DNA of 9,460 nt from Desulfurococcales archaeon (GTDB lineage: Archaea; Thermoproteota; Thermoprotei_A; Sulfolobales; NBVN01). The position numbers and the translations under genes were made by a program. The notes under the pieces are model-generated. The model saw nothing but the letters and a program-made list of their open reading frames with translations, searched no databases and was not told where the DNA came from. The DNA lies in contig JAGDWE010000040.1 of assembly GCA_023255965.1 (NCBI GenBank), positions 1-9,460 on the forward strand, written 5' to 3'. This document shows positions 1 to 7,578 of this stretch, piece after piece; position 1 is the stretch's first letter, and every line of letters starts with the position of its first letter.

Positions 1-98
1 GGTGATATGGGCTTCGGTGAAAGGGGCTCTGGGGGCAATGAAGCCAAGGGTAGAGGATTAATATCGAAGAGTATCAAGCCCGATGAAACCTGAACCCC
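1..98 (+). repeat. 98-bp inverted repeat, left copy (IS605-like 3'-end fragment)
   Basis: This segment matches the reverse complement of 9203-9300 over its full 98 bases without gaps; by hand count 80 of 98 positions are identical, and the first 51 bases differ at only 4. It may continue beyond the window start. In the frame beginning at base 2 it reads VIWASVKGALGAMKPRVED then stop, against VTWASVKGALRAMKPRVK in the right copy; half of the differences in the well-conserved part are silent in this frame. A short basic tail like this resembles the poorly conserved C-terminal end of archaeal TnpB proteins, but that family call is inference. Similarity stops abruptly after the TGAACCCC at 91-98. 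Confidence 0.8.
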
Positions 99-301
99 GT
101 ACTTCTCTACCTTACTAGTTCTTACCGATGGGTTGATATTAGTGGATCTCAGGACTTTCAACTGCAATGACCTGTCCTAATGCCTCAGCGGCAATGATAG
201 GCAGTATCCGTATCCCCGAGATGGATAGGGGTAAGCGCCTAAGGCCGATGTAGGGATGAACCGATGGAGTGCGGCCTTGAACCTCCCGCTCTAAGGGAGT
301 T
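99..301 (+). other. Gene-free, hairpin-rich segment, possible IS605-family right-end remnant
   Basis: No open frame of useful length and no tRNA fold was found here. Two nested structures are visible near the end. AAGGCCG (241-247) pairs with CGGCCTT (272-278), and GAACCTCCC (279-287) pairs with GGGAGTTC (295-302) through a one-base bulge around a 7-nt loop. Just beyond, 303-330 reads CCCTTTAGGAGGGAG and then GGTTGG, a layout reminiscent of the hairpin plus GGAGG tail at the right end of IS200/IS605 elements. Following the 98-bp repeat in the same orientation, this suggests a decayed tnpB 3' end or omega-RNA scaffold. The hairpin at 279-302 also lies directly behind the glycosyltransferase stop codon and could end that transcript, but no U-tract follows. 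Confidence 0.35.
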
Positions 302-1705
302 CTACCCTTTAGGAGGGAGAGGTTGGTTAGTGACCTCCTTCTCCGCCCTCATAAACACGTAAGTTAATGCTGAAGTTAATGCTAAGCACCATAGTGCTGT
401 GAATAGGTTCCCGTATATTAGGTTAAGCACTGTCATTGAAAACATGTATATTAAGTACGTGCTCTCCGTTACGTACTTAGTGTTCAGGAGTCCTAATTCG
501 GAACTGCCTTTAGGCGTTACCTTGTATCTAGCTGGTAGGCCCAGAATGGATCCAAGCGTATTTAATGAGATTACTGGCAGCAGAGCTACCGTGATTGCTG
601 CCGATGATCCCATGGACTTGATGACTCTGACCTTATCCCTGCAGTCACTGGATAATGACCTATAGATAGTTGATGCGTAAAGTACTGTAGGTATTAAGAT
701 GCCTGAAATACCCCCTATCCCTAAGTTAAGTAAATCATCCTTTGCGATCAATGAAGCAAATGGTATGATCAAGCTGCCTAGAAATAGCATAGCGGTAGGC
801 ACGTACTGCAATAAGAATAATATAGCTTCTATCTTAATTAATAAACCTACATCGGCATTGATGAAATCCTTAAATAACTTCCTTAAAACTTCTACTGCTC
901 CATAGGCCCACCTACCTTGCTGTATTCTTAGTGCTGCATACGTTGAAGGAACTAACACGTCGAGGACGGCGTCATCTACGTACGCTGTCTTAAAGCCATT
1001 AATAAGGAATTTTATGCCCATATACATATCATCCTGTATTACCTCATCCCATAAGCCGACCTTAATTAAAGCATCACGCCTGAATAAAGTCCCGGAACCT
1101 AACGGAAATATAAACAAATTAAGTGCCGACCTACCCTTATATAGGGTATCTACCGTGTACTTCATAGCCATACTTATCGCTCTAGCTAACCTAGTTTCCG
1201 CGTCATAGTAACCCCTCCATCTACCAACACATGCATCATAACCTGAGTTAACGCACTCAACTAATCTCTCAATGCACTCCTCCGTAGGCCTAGCGTCGAC
1301 GTCCAGCACCAGCACATAGTCGTGGGACGCCTCAGTAATGCCCCTGTTTAACGCCTTAACTCTACTACCCTTACTAGGGTCCCCTATGATGAACTTGAGC
1401 TTAAGGTTAAGCTCCCTAGCTCTACTTTCGCAGATCTCCTTAAGAGTTAAAGCCCTATCTATCGGGTCATCCGATATGATTATTAGCTCGTAATCCCCCT
1501 TAAGATGGCCTAAGTTCTCAACCAACTTTACAATCAATTCCTCAGGCTCGTTCTTAATAGGAACTATGATTGAGACCCCGCTATATCGCTCCACATGCCT
1601 GATGCCCCTGTACCTGCTGCTCATTAAGTAATAACCACTATGAAGTAACATGAGGGTGATCGAGGGGAGAATAAAAAGCATGATGGAGATTAATTTAGCT
1701 ATCAA
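302..1705 (-). CDS. Membrane-bound family 2 glycosyltransferase
   Basis: A 467-aa GT2 enzyme, expected to transfer a sugar from a nucleotide donor to a membrane-linked or extending glycan at the cytoplasmic face. An N-terminal membrane segment (about 5-27) precedes the GT-A domain: the VSIIVPIKNEP strand (44-54), the metal/donor motif D135-x-D137 in VLVLDVDARP, the acid motif Q224-D225-D226, and Q262-x-x-R265-W266. The QxxRW motif is typical of processive synthases of the cellulose/hyaluronan type. Five or six hydrophobic segments follow (about 288-322, 330-348, 367-390, 415-451). The start chosen is TTG, 10 nt after the glycerate kinase stop; the ATG at residue 9 is an alternative, though it would shorten the first membrane helix. 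The close spacing implies co-transcription with the kinase. The polymer or lipid acceptor cannot be told from the sequence; cell-surface glycan or N-glycan assembly is possible. Confidence 0.88.
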   Translation of the reverse strand: MIAKLISIMLFILPSITLMLLHSGYYLMSSRYRGIRHVERYSGVSIIVPIKNEPEELIVKLVENLGHLKGDYELIIISDDPIDRALTLKEICESRARELNLKLKFIIGDPSKGSRVKALNRGITEASHDYVLVLDVDARPTEECIERLVECVNSGYDACVGRWRGYYDAETRLARAISMAMKYTVDTLYKGRSALNLFIFPLGSGTLFRRDALIKVGLWDEVIQDDMYMGIKFLINGFKTAYVDDAVLDVLVPSTYAALRIQQGRWAYGAVEVLRKLFKDFINADVGLLIKIEAILFLLQYVPTAMLFLGSLIIPFASLIAKDDLLNLGIGGISGILIPTVLYASTIYRSLSSDCRDKVRVIKSMGSSAAITVALLPVISLNTLGSILGLPARYKVTPKGSSELGLLNTKYVTESTYLIYMFSMTVLNLIYGNLFTALWCLALTSALTYVFMRAEKEVTNQPLPPKG

Positions 1706-1715
1706 GCCTAGAACC

Positions 1716-3071
1716 TCATATCACTATAGCTAGTGATAGGTCATTAACGTTAGTGCCGGTCGGCCCCGTATAGATGACCGATTTAAGCTTCTTTAGGTAG
1801 TTATGCGAGTCATTATTAGCTAACGCCTCAAACGGATTTAAGCCTAAATCCTTACCCTTAATTACCGTACTTCCATCAACTATGGCCCCAGCTGCGTCGC
1901 TTACGCCGTCAATGCCATCTGAACCTATAGATGCAAATACTACTCCATCTAACCCAGCTATAGATATCGCTACCGAGAGCGCTAGCTCCTGATTCCTACC
2001 CCCAACGCCACTGCCCCTAACGGTCACAGTCGTCTCACCACCCATTAGTAGCACCGCAGGCCTTTTAACGGGCTCGTCGTATGCCTTAATATTCCTTATG
2101 ATGCCGGCTATGAACTTACCTACTTCTCTTGCCTCTCCCTCCATCATGGATGTAACTATTAATGTATTATACCCTAACCTCCTGGCTACTCCCTCCATAG
2201 CCTTTAAGCTTAGGTAATTGCTAGCGACGATCACGTTAAATACCTTCTTGAATATAGGGCTACCCGGCTTAGGTGTCTCAGGTAGCTCGCCCCTCAAACC
2301 CCTAGATAGCACCTCTCTAACGGACTCAGGTACTAGATCCCATATGCCATACCTCCTTAGTATTGACACAGCATCAGAGTACGTAGTGGAATCAGGTGCG
2401 GTCGGCCCTGAAGCTATGAACTCGACCGGATCCCCCACTACATCGGATAATATTAATGAGACGGTGGTTGCTGGGTAAAGGAGCTCAGCTAGCCTGCCTC
2501 CCTTAACTCTAGATATGTGCTTTCTAACGGTGTTCATTTCCTTAATATCAGCGCCGCTTCTAAGCAAGAGCGATGTGGTCTTCCTTAGGTCGTTAAGGTC
2601 TATGGGATCTACGGGCTCCTCGAATAAGGCCGAACCACCACCAGATATCAAAACTATGAAGACGTCGCCCTCCTCCCTAGTTTCAGCAAGCTTAAGTAAT
2701 TCCTTAGTCGAATTTAATGAGCTCCCATCGGGTACTGGGTGACTGCCGTATAGCACCTTAATCCTCCTTAGATCCGGTGGCATGGTGCCCTTGGGGATTA
2801 TTACCGCTCCATCAATTATTAGGTCTCCGAGGACTTCCTCAATACCTAAGGCCATATGCGCTGATGCCTTACCGAGTCCTAGTACCTTAACACCTCTATC
2901 AATGCTTAACTCATACCCATCAATTACCAACTTATTATTAACTAGCTTGACTTTGTCCTTAATGGCTTTGACAGGGTCTGCTGCAATTAAGCCTGCCTCA
3001 ACGATTTTGAGCGCATCTCTATGTAGATTAGAATGTAGCAGCTCACCTAGGTTCCTAATCATAGCGGTCAT
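1716..3071 (-). CDS. gckA: Glycerate 2-kinase, MOFRL family
   Basis: ATP-dependent kinase that turns D-glycerate into 2-phosphoglycerate, the step linking the non-phosphorylative/branched Entner-Doudoroff route to lower glycolysis in archaea such as Thermoproteus and Picrophilus. Numbering from the TTG at 3074, the N-terminal DUF4147 domain shows GLGKAS (67-71, with the conserved lysine K69), SGGGSAL (144-150), NTVRKHISRVKGGRLAE (181-197) and LSDVVGDP (209-216). The C-terminal MOFRL domain shows MGGETTVTVRGSGVGGRNQE (344-363, with conserved R360), the SDGIDGVSDAAGA segment (385-397) and TGPTGTNVNDL (436-446). Length (about 450 aa) is normal for the family. The ATG at 3071 is preferred over the overlapping TTG at 3074 because a TATA box centred near 3097 would place transcription start almost exactly on it, giving a leaderless mRNA. 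The glycosyltransferase follows 10 nt downstream. Confidence 0.94.
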   Translation of the reverse strand: MTAMIRNLGELLHSNLHRDALKIVEAGLIAADPVKAIKDKVKLVNNKLVIDGYELSIDRGVKVLGLGKASAHMALGIEEVLGDLIIDGAVIIPKGTMPPDLRRIKVLYGSHPVPDGSSLNSTKELLKLAETREEGDVFIVLISGGGSALFEEPVDPIDLNDLRKTTSLLLRSGADIKEMNTVRKHISRVKGGRLAELLYPATTVSLILSDVVGDPVEFIASGPTAPDSTTYSDAVSILRRYGIWDLVPESVREVLSRGLRGELPETPKPGSPIFKKVFNVIVASNYLSLKAMEGVARRLGYNTLIVTSMMEGEAREVGKFIAGIIRNIKAYDEPVKRPAVLLMGGETTVTVRGSGVGGRNQELALSVAISIAGLDGVVFASIGSDGIDGVSDAAGAIVDGSTVIKGKDLGLNPFEALANNDSHNYLKKLKSVIYTGPTGTNVNDLSLAIVI

Positions 3072-3093
3072 CAATTTAGAATAATCGAATTAA

Positions 3094-3101
3094 TTTATAA
3101 A
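3094..3101. promoter_or_regulatory. Symmetric TATA box TTTATAAA between kinase and HTH gene
   Basis: TTTATAAA is its own reverse complement and is the only clear TATA element between the divergent kinase and HTH genes. For the minus strand its centre lies about 26 bp from the kinase ATG at 3071, the canonical archaeal spacing for a leaderless transcript; ATAGGA upstream could serve as BRE. For the plus strand a start near 3124 would give a leader of roughly 15 nt with the G-run at 3130-3134 just before the ATG at 3139. Use in both directions is inference. Confidence 0.6.
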
Positions 3102-3138
3102 TCCTATAGTGGATTTTTTAGTCAGTATAGGGGGCTTT

Positions 3139-3366
3139 ATGAATCTAAGTAAAGTTATTGAATGGCTATCAAGTACTGGCAGGCAGTTCATCGATGCTAG
3201 GAAATTAGCAAAGAAATTCAATATAAACACCTATACTGCCGGGAAGATACTTAAGGAGCTCCATAAGCTAGGTTATGTGGAGGTATATAGGAGGAGGAGG
3301 GGGAGATTCATCATATATAGAGCTAATAGGGTACCCAATTCTAACCTAGCTCATAAGCCGCCTTGA
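3139..3366 (+). CDS. Small winged helix-turn-helix DNA-binding protein
   Basis: A 75-aa protein that is essentially a single winged-helix domain of the type common in Thermoproteota. After a first helix (MNLSKVIEWLSS) comes RQFIDARKLAKKFNINTYTAGKILKELHKLGYVEVYRR (about residues 15-52), which reads as helix, turn, recognition helix and the start of the wing; RRRRGRFIIYR finishes the wing with a strongly basic patch. The tail is short and has no effector domain. ATG at 3139 is preferred over the in-frame GTG at 3109 because the HTH fold starts there, a G-rich stretch precedes it by a few bases, and the GTG lies very close to the TATA box. It diverges from glycerate kinase over a 67-bp gap and may regulate it and itself, but the target is not shown by the sequence. 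Confidence 0.75.
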   Translation: MNLSKVIEWLSSTGRQFIDARKLAKKFNINTYTAGKILKELHKLGYVEVYRRRRGRFIIYRANRVPNSNLAHKPP

Positions 3367-3382
3367 GCAGTTACCGTCGGAA

Positions 3383-3405
3383 GTAAATAATAAAAATGAG
3401 TTTTT
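3383..3405. terminator. Overlapping T-rich terminators of two convergent genes
   Basis: The 37-bp gap between the HTH gene and the symporter, which converge, is strongly A/T rich. The plus strand ends in five T (3401-3405) behind the HTH stop. The minus strand reads CATTTTTATTATTTAC behind the symporter stop. Archaeal RNA polymerase commonly terminates at such T-runs without a hairpin. Confidence 0.45.
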
Positions 3406-4651
3406 AATTGATCGAACCCTTCAATTTTGATCCTAAAAGCCTACTAATTAGTACGGTTGACGCGTTATCCCCTGAAACATTAATCGCCGTCCTTAACGCA
3501 TCAGCTATGGGATCCACAACCATCATAATCCCCACGCCCTCTAGCGGCAGCCCTAATACAGATAACACGTAGGCTAACATTATAGTCCCCCCGCCGGGTA
3601 TCGCCGCAGTAGCTACAGAGCCTACGACCGCCGCTAATATAAGTAATGATATGTGGTAGGGGGATAACCCAATGTTAAATAGCTGAGCTATGAATAAGGC
3701 ACTTAATGCTTGATACAAAGCTGTTCCATCCATGTTTACGGTAGCCCCAATAGGTAACGTGATGTTCAATATTTCCTCTGGGATCCCCATCCTCCTAGCA
3801 GCGTCCATGTTCGCTGGTAAAGTGACTGCGGATGATCTGGTGGCGAAGGCTATCATGAAGGGGGTTAACTGGGCCTTAAAGTACTTGATAGGGTTTAAAC
3901 CACCCATTAGAACCAATATCGAGTATATTGCTATGAAGTGCATTAATGTGAAACTGTATTGAGTCGCTAGGAACTTAGCGTAGGCACTAAGCATCACCGG
4001 CCCGTATCTTATTATAAGCCAGGCTGAATACATGAATACAGCTACTGGAGCATAATACATTATAGCTCTTACGAATGCTATCATGAGCTTAGAGCCTAGT
4101 GATAGGAAGTACGAGATCTTCCTACCCTCATCACCCATCAACACAACTGAGATCCCCAATATCAATGCAAATATGATCATGGTCGTAGAGCCCCCAACAG
4201 CAAGTAAGTTGTTGAAGTCTAGCTGGAAGAACGACATAATTAAGTCTACACCGGACGGAGGCGTAGGCGGTTTATAGTCTTTGGGGACTTCAAGGCCTAC
4301 GCCAAGACCTGGTTGGAATGCTTGACCAGCTATAATTCCTAGCACCGCAGCTACCGCTGAGGTTCCTAGATATATCACTAACATCAATGCAAGGATCGCC
4401 CCTAATCTCCTTGCATTAGCTATTGAAGATGTAGCGGCAGCTATCGTGAAGAATATTAAGGGAGGTATTACGATTCTAATTAGACGTACAAACACATCTC
4501 CAAACGCCTTAAACCAATCGGACAGAAGTACTTGAGTACCTTTAGGCGCTACCGCCAGAACCACGTTTCCAGTAATTATGCCTAATACGAAGCCTAATGC
4601 GATGGCTATTAGAAGTCCTTTAGATCCACCAAATTTTATTGACTCACTCAT
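3404..4651 (-). CDS. Dicarboxylate/amino acid:cation symporter (DAACS, Gltph-like)
   Basis: A 415-aa secondary transporter of the glutamate-transporter-homologue family, expected in the cell membrane, importing aspartate, glutamate or C4-dicarboxylates with Na+ or H+. All landmarks of the fold are present in order: N-terminal helices, the HP1 loop TRSSAVTLP (271-279), the TM7 motif N306-M-D-G-T310, the HP2 tip PGGGTIMLAYVL (352-363), and the TM8 substrate/ion helix D380-PIA-D384-AL-R387-T388-AI-N391-VSG-D395. These residues correspond to Gltph D390, D394, R397, T398, N401 and D405, so acidic substrates and sodium coupling are likely. Two positions differ from Gltph: HP1 has SSAV where Gltph has SSSG, and HP2 has PGGG for PGAG. 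The start is an ATG with GGTG about 6 nt upstream and a TATA-like box about 35 bp upstream, so it seems to have its own promoter. Confidence 0.93.
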   Translation of the reverse strand: MSESIKFGGSKGLLIAIALGFVLGIITGNVVLAVAPKGTQVLLSDWFKAFGDVFVRLIRIVIPPLIFFTIAAATSSIANARRLGAILALMLVIYLGTSAVAAVLGIIAGQAFQPGLGVGLEVPKDYKPPTPPSGVDLIMSFFQLDFNNLLAVGGSTTMIIFALILGISVVLMGDEGRKISYFLSLGSKLMIAFVRAIMYYAPVAVFMYSAWLIIRYGPVMLSAYAKFLATQYSFTLMHFIAIYSILVLMGGLNPIKYFKAQLTPFMIAFATRSSAVTLPANMDAARRMGIPEEILNITLPIGATVNMDGTALYQALSALFIAQLFNIGLSPYHISLLILAAVVGSVATAAIPGGGTIMLAYVLSVLGLPLEGVGIMMVVDPIADALRTAINVSGDNASTVLISRLLGSKLKGSIN

Positions 4652-4681
4652 CTAGGCACCTTAGTTACTATTTAATTACCA

Positions 4682-4689
4682 TAATATAA
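4682..4689 (-). promoter_or_regulatory. TATA-like box for the symporter
   Basis: The minus strand reads TTATATTA, centred about 26 bp before position 4659. This predicts a leader of roughly 8-10 nt ending in GGTGCCTAG just before the ATG, with GGTG as a ribosome site. The 95-bp gap to the upstream CDF gene is otherwise featureless. Confidence 0.45.
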
Positions 4690-4746
4690 GCATTAATGAA
4701 ATTATTTGAAGAATTATCTGACCAACTTAGAATGCCTTCGAATCAG

Positions 4747-5625
4747 CTACGTACCTGCGTGTGGTTCGACGTGCACTGTTACCTCCCACCCATACTTCAT
4801 CTTAAGTTCCCTCTCAACCTCAGATGCTATTTCATGGGCGTCCACTAATTTGATGCTAGGTGGCAGTCTTATATGAAGCGTTACTTCAACATGTTCGCCA
4901 TACTTATGGATATGTATGTGGTGTACATCCTTAACATCCTTAGACACTGAGGTAACTACGTTGACTATGTCCCTCTCTAAATCAGGTGTAGGCGCGTAAC
5001 CTAATATCTCCCTAGATGAGTCATAGATCATCCTAACCGCAACGTATATTATGAACGCGGAGATCAGTATACCTAACACACCATCAACCCACCAAACATC
5101 ACGACCTAATGATGCCCCGATAGCTATTAATGCCGACGCTACAGCATCACTCCTATGATGCCATGCGTCAGCCGCTAACGACTTAGAATCGTACTTAACA
5201 CTTAACCTCAGCGAAAAACGTGCAAGTAATTCCTTGACTAACGCTGAAGTGAGTAAGACAGCCATTAAAATCCAATTGAAGTTCATGGGCTGCATGTTAA
5301 TTAATTTATCGTAACTCCTCACACAGAATTCCCAACCAACTACAGCTAGCAACGTACCTATGACTATGCTTCCCACCTGCTCCGTTCTGCCATGCCCGAA
5401 CGGGTGTTCCTTATCCGGCGGCCTATACGCTATCCAAAAACTAATTACCACTATGATTGAGGTGAGCGAGTCAGATAACGTATGAACGGAATCAGCGATT
5501 ACGGCTATAGAATTAAACATCACCCCAGCCAGGTACTTAACAATAAACAGTGACGTATTAATTAGTACTGATAACCAGCCTTCCACGTATCCAGCTTCCT
5601 TCCTACCCCTTACCATGCTACGCAT
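4747..5625 (-). CDS. Cation diffusion facilitator (CDF) metal exporter, zinc-type
   Basis: A 292-aa membrane antiporter expected to expel Zn2+ (possibly Co2+, Fe2+ or Mn2+) in exchange for protons. Six membrane helices lie between about residues 17 and 205. The transport-site motifs are ADSVHTLSD in TM2 (D45, H48, D52) and DAWHHRSD in TM5 (D153, H156, H157, D160); the HxxxD pairs favour a zinc-type transporter over the DxxxD pairs of Mn-type members. The loop after TM2 carries DKEHPFGHGR (71-80). The cytoplasmic dimerisation domain (about 211-292) holds VHHIHIHKYGEHVEVTLHI, a histidine cluster that usually binds regulatory metal. The ATG at 5625 is favoured over the one three codons later because GAGG lies 8 nt upstream. 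The methylase ends 44 nt upstream on the same strand, so read-through from it is possible; a promoter in the gap is weak at best. Confidence 0.92.
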   Translation of the reverse strand: MRSMVRGRKEAGYVEGWLSVLINTSLFIVKYLAGVMFNSIAVIADSVHTLSDSLTSIIVVISFWIAYRPPDKEHPFGHGRTEQVGSIVIGTLLAVVGWEFCVRSYDKLINMQPMNFNWILMAVLLTSALVKELLARFSLRLSVKYDSKSLAADAWHHRSDAVASALIAIGASLGRDVWWVDGVLGILISAFIIYVAVRMIYDSSREILGYAPTPDLERDIVNVVTSVSKDVKDVHHIHIHKYGEHVEVTLHIRLPPSIKLVDAHEIASEVERELKMKYGWEVTVHVEPHAGT

Positions 5626-5669
5626 TAATGATGCCTCAAGTACTAAATCGTTAAAACTAATTTAAGGTC

Positions 5670-7505
5670 CTAGCCCTTAAGTGATATTCCCTCCTTCTCT
5701 AAGTACTCATTATACGCTCTAATCACGTTTTCAATATCGGTATCAAGTATAGGACTGCCAGACTCATCAAGTAATACCCTGCCATCCTTATCCCTCTTAT
5801 ACATGGGGATACCTAAGGCGTCATATCCAACTCTCTCTACCGATGCCACGAACACCTTATACTCCGACTTCCTTAATTCCTCAATCCTATCCTTAGGTAC
5901 TTTCTGAAGAACCAGCACAAACGCCCTCGCCTTCAACCCATAGGCAATTAATGTTGGATGAGGTAATGATACTACCGCTAAGACCCTAGCATTCTCAACT
6001 ATCCACTGTCTTACATAACCTAGCGATCCCTCGGCTAGCAATTCCTCGGGAAGTAGTATAGCCATCCTCCCATAGGGCTTAAGTAGCTGGAAACCCCTCT
6101 CAATAAACAGTACTTCGACTAACTGTTCCTTGAGTAGCCCTGAGGACTTAAACCACCTAGAAGCCTTCCTGTCAAAGTCCCACCTAAAGCCAAGTTCGAA
6201 CTGACTTAATACCTTAGGATCCCTAACCCTCCATCTAACATTAAATGGCGGATGAGTTATCACTACATCGAATCCCTCAGGCCTTGGGATTAGGTGTTCA
6301 GGTATCGATGCCTTAACAGCGAGTTCCTGTAATTCACTAAATCGAGTTAGGCTATCCGCTTTGAATACGTTGCCCGGTACACCTGCATGTAACGCTATAT
6401 TAACGCTTGCCAACTTAATCGCTGAAGCGCTGACATCGACGCATAGTATATTACTCCTCAGTAATTTGATGAGGTCCTCCCTACTTAACCCGTAAGAGTC
6501 CCTTAGGTATTTTAATGTATAGGTAATTAGCCGTCCTGAACCACATGCTGGATCTATTATTAAGTCTCTGATGCTGGGTTTTACTAGCTTAATCATCAAT
6601 TCCGCTACTACATAAGGCGTTAAGATACCGCCTCTCTCAATGCTCATGAATTCCCTAGACACGCTAAGCAAGGACTCAACCTTAGTCAAGTCGTCAGACT
6701 TAAGTATCGAGATGTAATTAAATCTCCTTATGAATTCCGCAATTGATCTAGCACTAATAGCTAGATCGCCGCTGAATCCGTATGGAGTTAAATTGTTCAG
6801 TAATTCATTTACCCTCCCCTTAAGACCTTCACCACCAATACCTTTAATTACGTTGAGGTATTCATCATTAGATATCCATAATCTCGTAGTCCCCCCTAAC
6901 GACTCATCAACCACCTTCATGAGGACCAACTTGAGGAGCTCATCAAGTAATTCATCATCATCTAGCTTCTCATTCTGCTTTAGGTACTTGAAGAATCCAT
7001 CAATCCGCGTCTTTAAGTCTGACGTAGGGCTTAAATCAGATACCAGCATAGGCTTATTAAGTGAGTCAAAGCTGAGACCGTATCTAGGGAGACCGACCAC
7101 CTCCTCAACTACTCCATCAACATTCCTCCTAAGAACTACTAAATTAGTGCCGTCGCTCCATAGCCCGTACTCAGCCTTAGATGTGCTCATTAAATTCCTC
7201 AGCCGTTCTAGGCCGTCCTCACCAACCACGATAAGTATGTATGAATTGCCTATGGGATCTCTAACTCCTTCGTCCCTATAGACTACTAAATCGGCTCTAC
7301 CTACAACCTTACCATCCAACTTAATATCTACATCAACGTCTATTAGGTTCTTTGGATAGCCTAACTCAAGGACTAAGGATTTAGCTACGAATTGCTTTCT
7401 GAGTACGTCGTCAGATGGCTTCACTAACGCCCCCGTAATGAAGTCCTTAATGTAGACCTCTTTACGCTCATCCCCTTTCTTAAAGCGTGCTAAGAATCCG
7501 CCCAT
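5670..7505 (-). CDS. N-6 adenine DNA methylase-like protein with HsdR-N-like N-terminus
   Basis: Numbered from the upstream GTG at 7511 (613 aa; 611 from the preferred ATG at 7505, which has GGTG 5 nt upstream). Residues about 35-130 resemble the HSDR_N_2 nuclease-fold domain: LGYPKNLIDVDVDIK, then GRADLVVY with D74, then YILIVVGED where an active nuclease would have an E-x-K pair, then YGLWSDGTNLVVLRR. After a helical linker the methylase domain has motif X (GGILTPYVVAELMIKLV, 294-310), the SAM motif I D320-PACGSG-R, and motif IV as THPPFN with H420-P-P-F423. The usual motif IV is N/D/S-P-P-F/Y, so a histidine sits at the key position (codon CAT, clearly read). The C-terminal 190 residues look like the methylase's end, with no obvious target-recognition domain. 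No HsdS or HsdR partner is nearby. It could be an orphan methylase, a methylase-fold DNA- or RNA-binding protein, or a remnant of a restriction or BREX-like system. Confidence 0.85.
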   Translation of the reverse strand: MGGFLARFKKGDERKEVYIKDFITGALVKPSDDVLRKQFVAKSLVLELGYPKNLIDVDVDIKLDGKVVGRADLVVYRDEGVRDPIGNSYILIVVGEDGLERLRNLMSTSKAEYGLWSDGTNLVVLRRNVDGVVEEVVGLPRYGLSFDSLNKPMLVSDLSPTSDLKTRIDGFFKYLKQNEKLDDDELLDELLKLVLMKVVDESLGGTTRLWISNDEYLNVIKGIGGEGLKGRVNELLNNLTPYGFSGDLAISARSIAEFIRRFNYISILKSDDLTKVESLLSVSREFMSIERGGILTPYVVAELMIKLVKPSIRDLIIDPACGSGRLITYTLKYLRDSYGLSREDLIKLLRSNILCVDVSASAIKLASVNIALHAGVPGNVFKADSLTRFSELQELAVKASIPEHLIPRPEGFDVVITHPPFNVRWRVRDPKVLSQFELGFRWDFDRKASRWFKSSGLLKEQLVEVLFIERGFQLLKPYGRMAILLPEELLAEGSLGYVRQWIVENARVLAVVSLPHPTLIAYGLKARAFVLVLQKVPKDRIEELRKSEYKVFVASVERVGYDALGIPMYKRDKDGRVLLDESGSPILDTDIENVIRAYNEYLEKEGISLKG

Positions 7506-7545
7506 ATACACACCATTAATCCACTATGATGTAGGTACTTACTGG

Positions 7546-7555
7546 AAATTATAAA
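7546..7555 (-). promoter_or_regulatory. TATA box for the methylase gene
   Basis: The minus strand reads TTTATAATTT, predicting transcription start near 7525. That leaves about 20 nt of leader before the ATG at 7505, containing GGTG 5 nt from that ATG, which supports 7505 over the GTG at 7511. Confidence 0.55.
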
Positions 7556-7578
7556 TAGCTATGATTTTAAGTAATTTA

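Noticed and set aside
99..301. tRNA or C/D-box RNA in the left gene-free stretch
   Set aside because: No acceptor/T-loop signature and no paired RTGATGA and CTGA boxes; the hairpins fit an element end better.
2218..3084. Plus-strand open frames of 75-100 aa opposite the glycerate kinase
   Set aside because: All are antisense to conserved kinase motifs and have no ribosome sites or recognisable content.
3109..3138. Upstream GTG start adding 10 residues to the winged-helix protein
   Set aside because: The extra residues are not part of the HTH fold and the GTG lies only about 10 bp from the TATA box, upstream of the expected transcript start.
6730..7281. 183-aa plus-strand open frame opposite the methylase
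   Set aside because: Serine/proline-rich translation with no domain, lying wholly antisense to a well-supported gene.
5670..7505. Complete type I or type IIG restriction-modification system
   Set aside because: No HsdS, no separate HsdR, no target-recognition domain, and the fused nuclease-like domain lacks its E-x-K pair.
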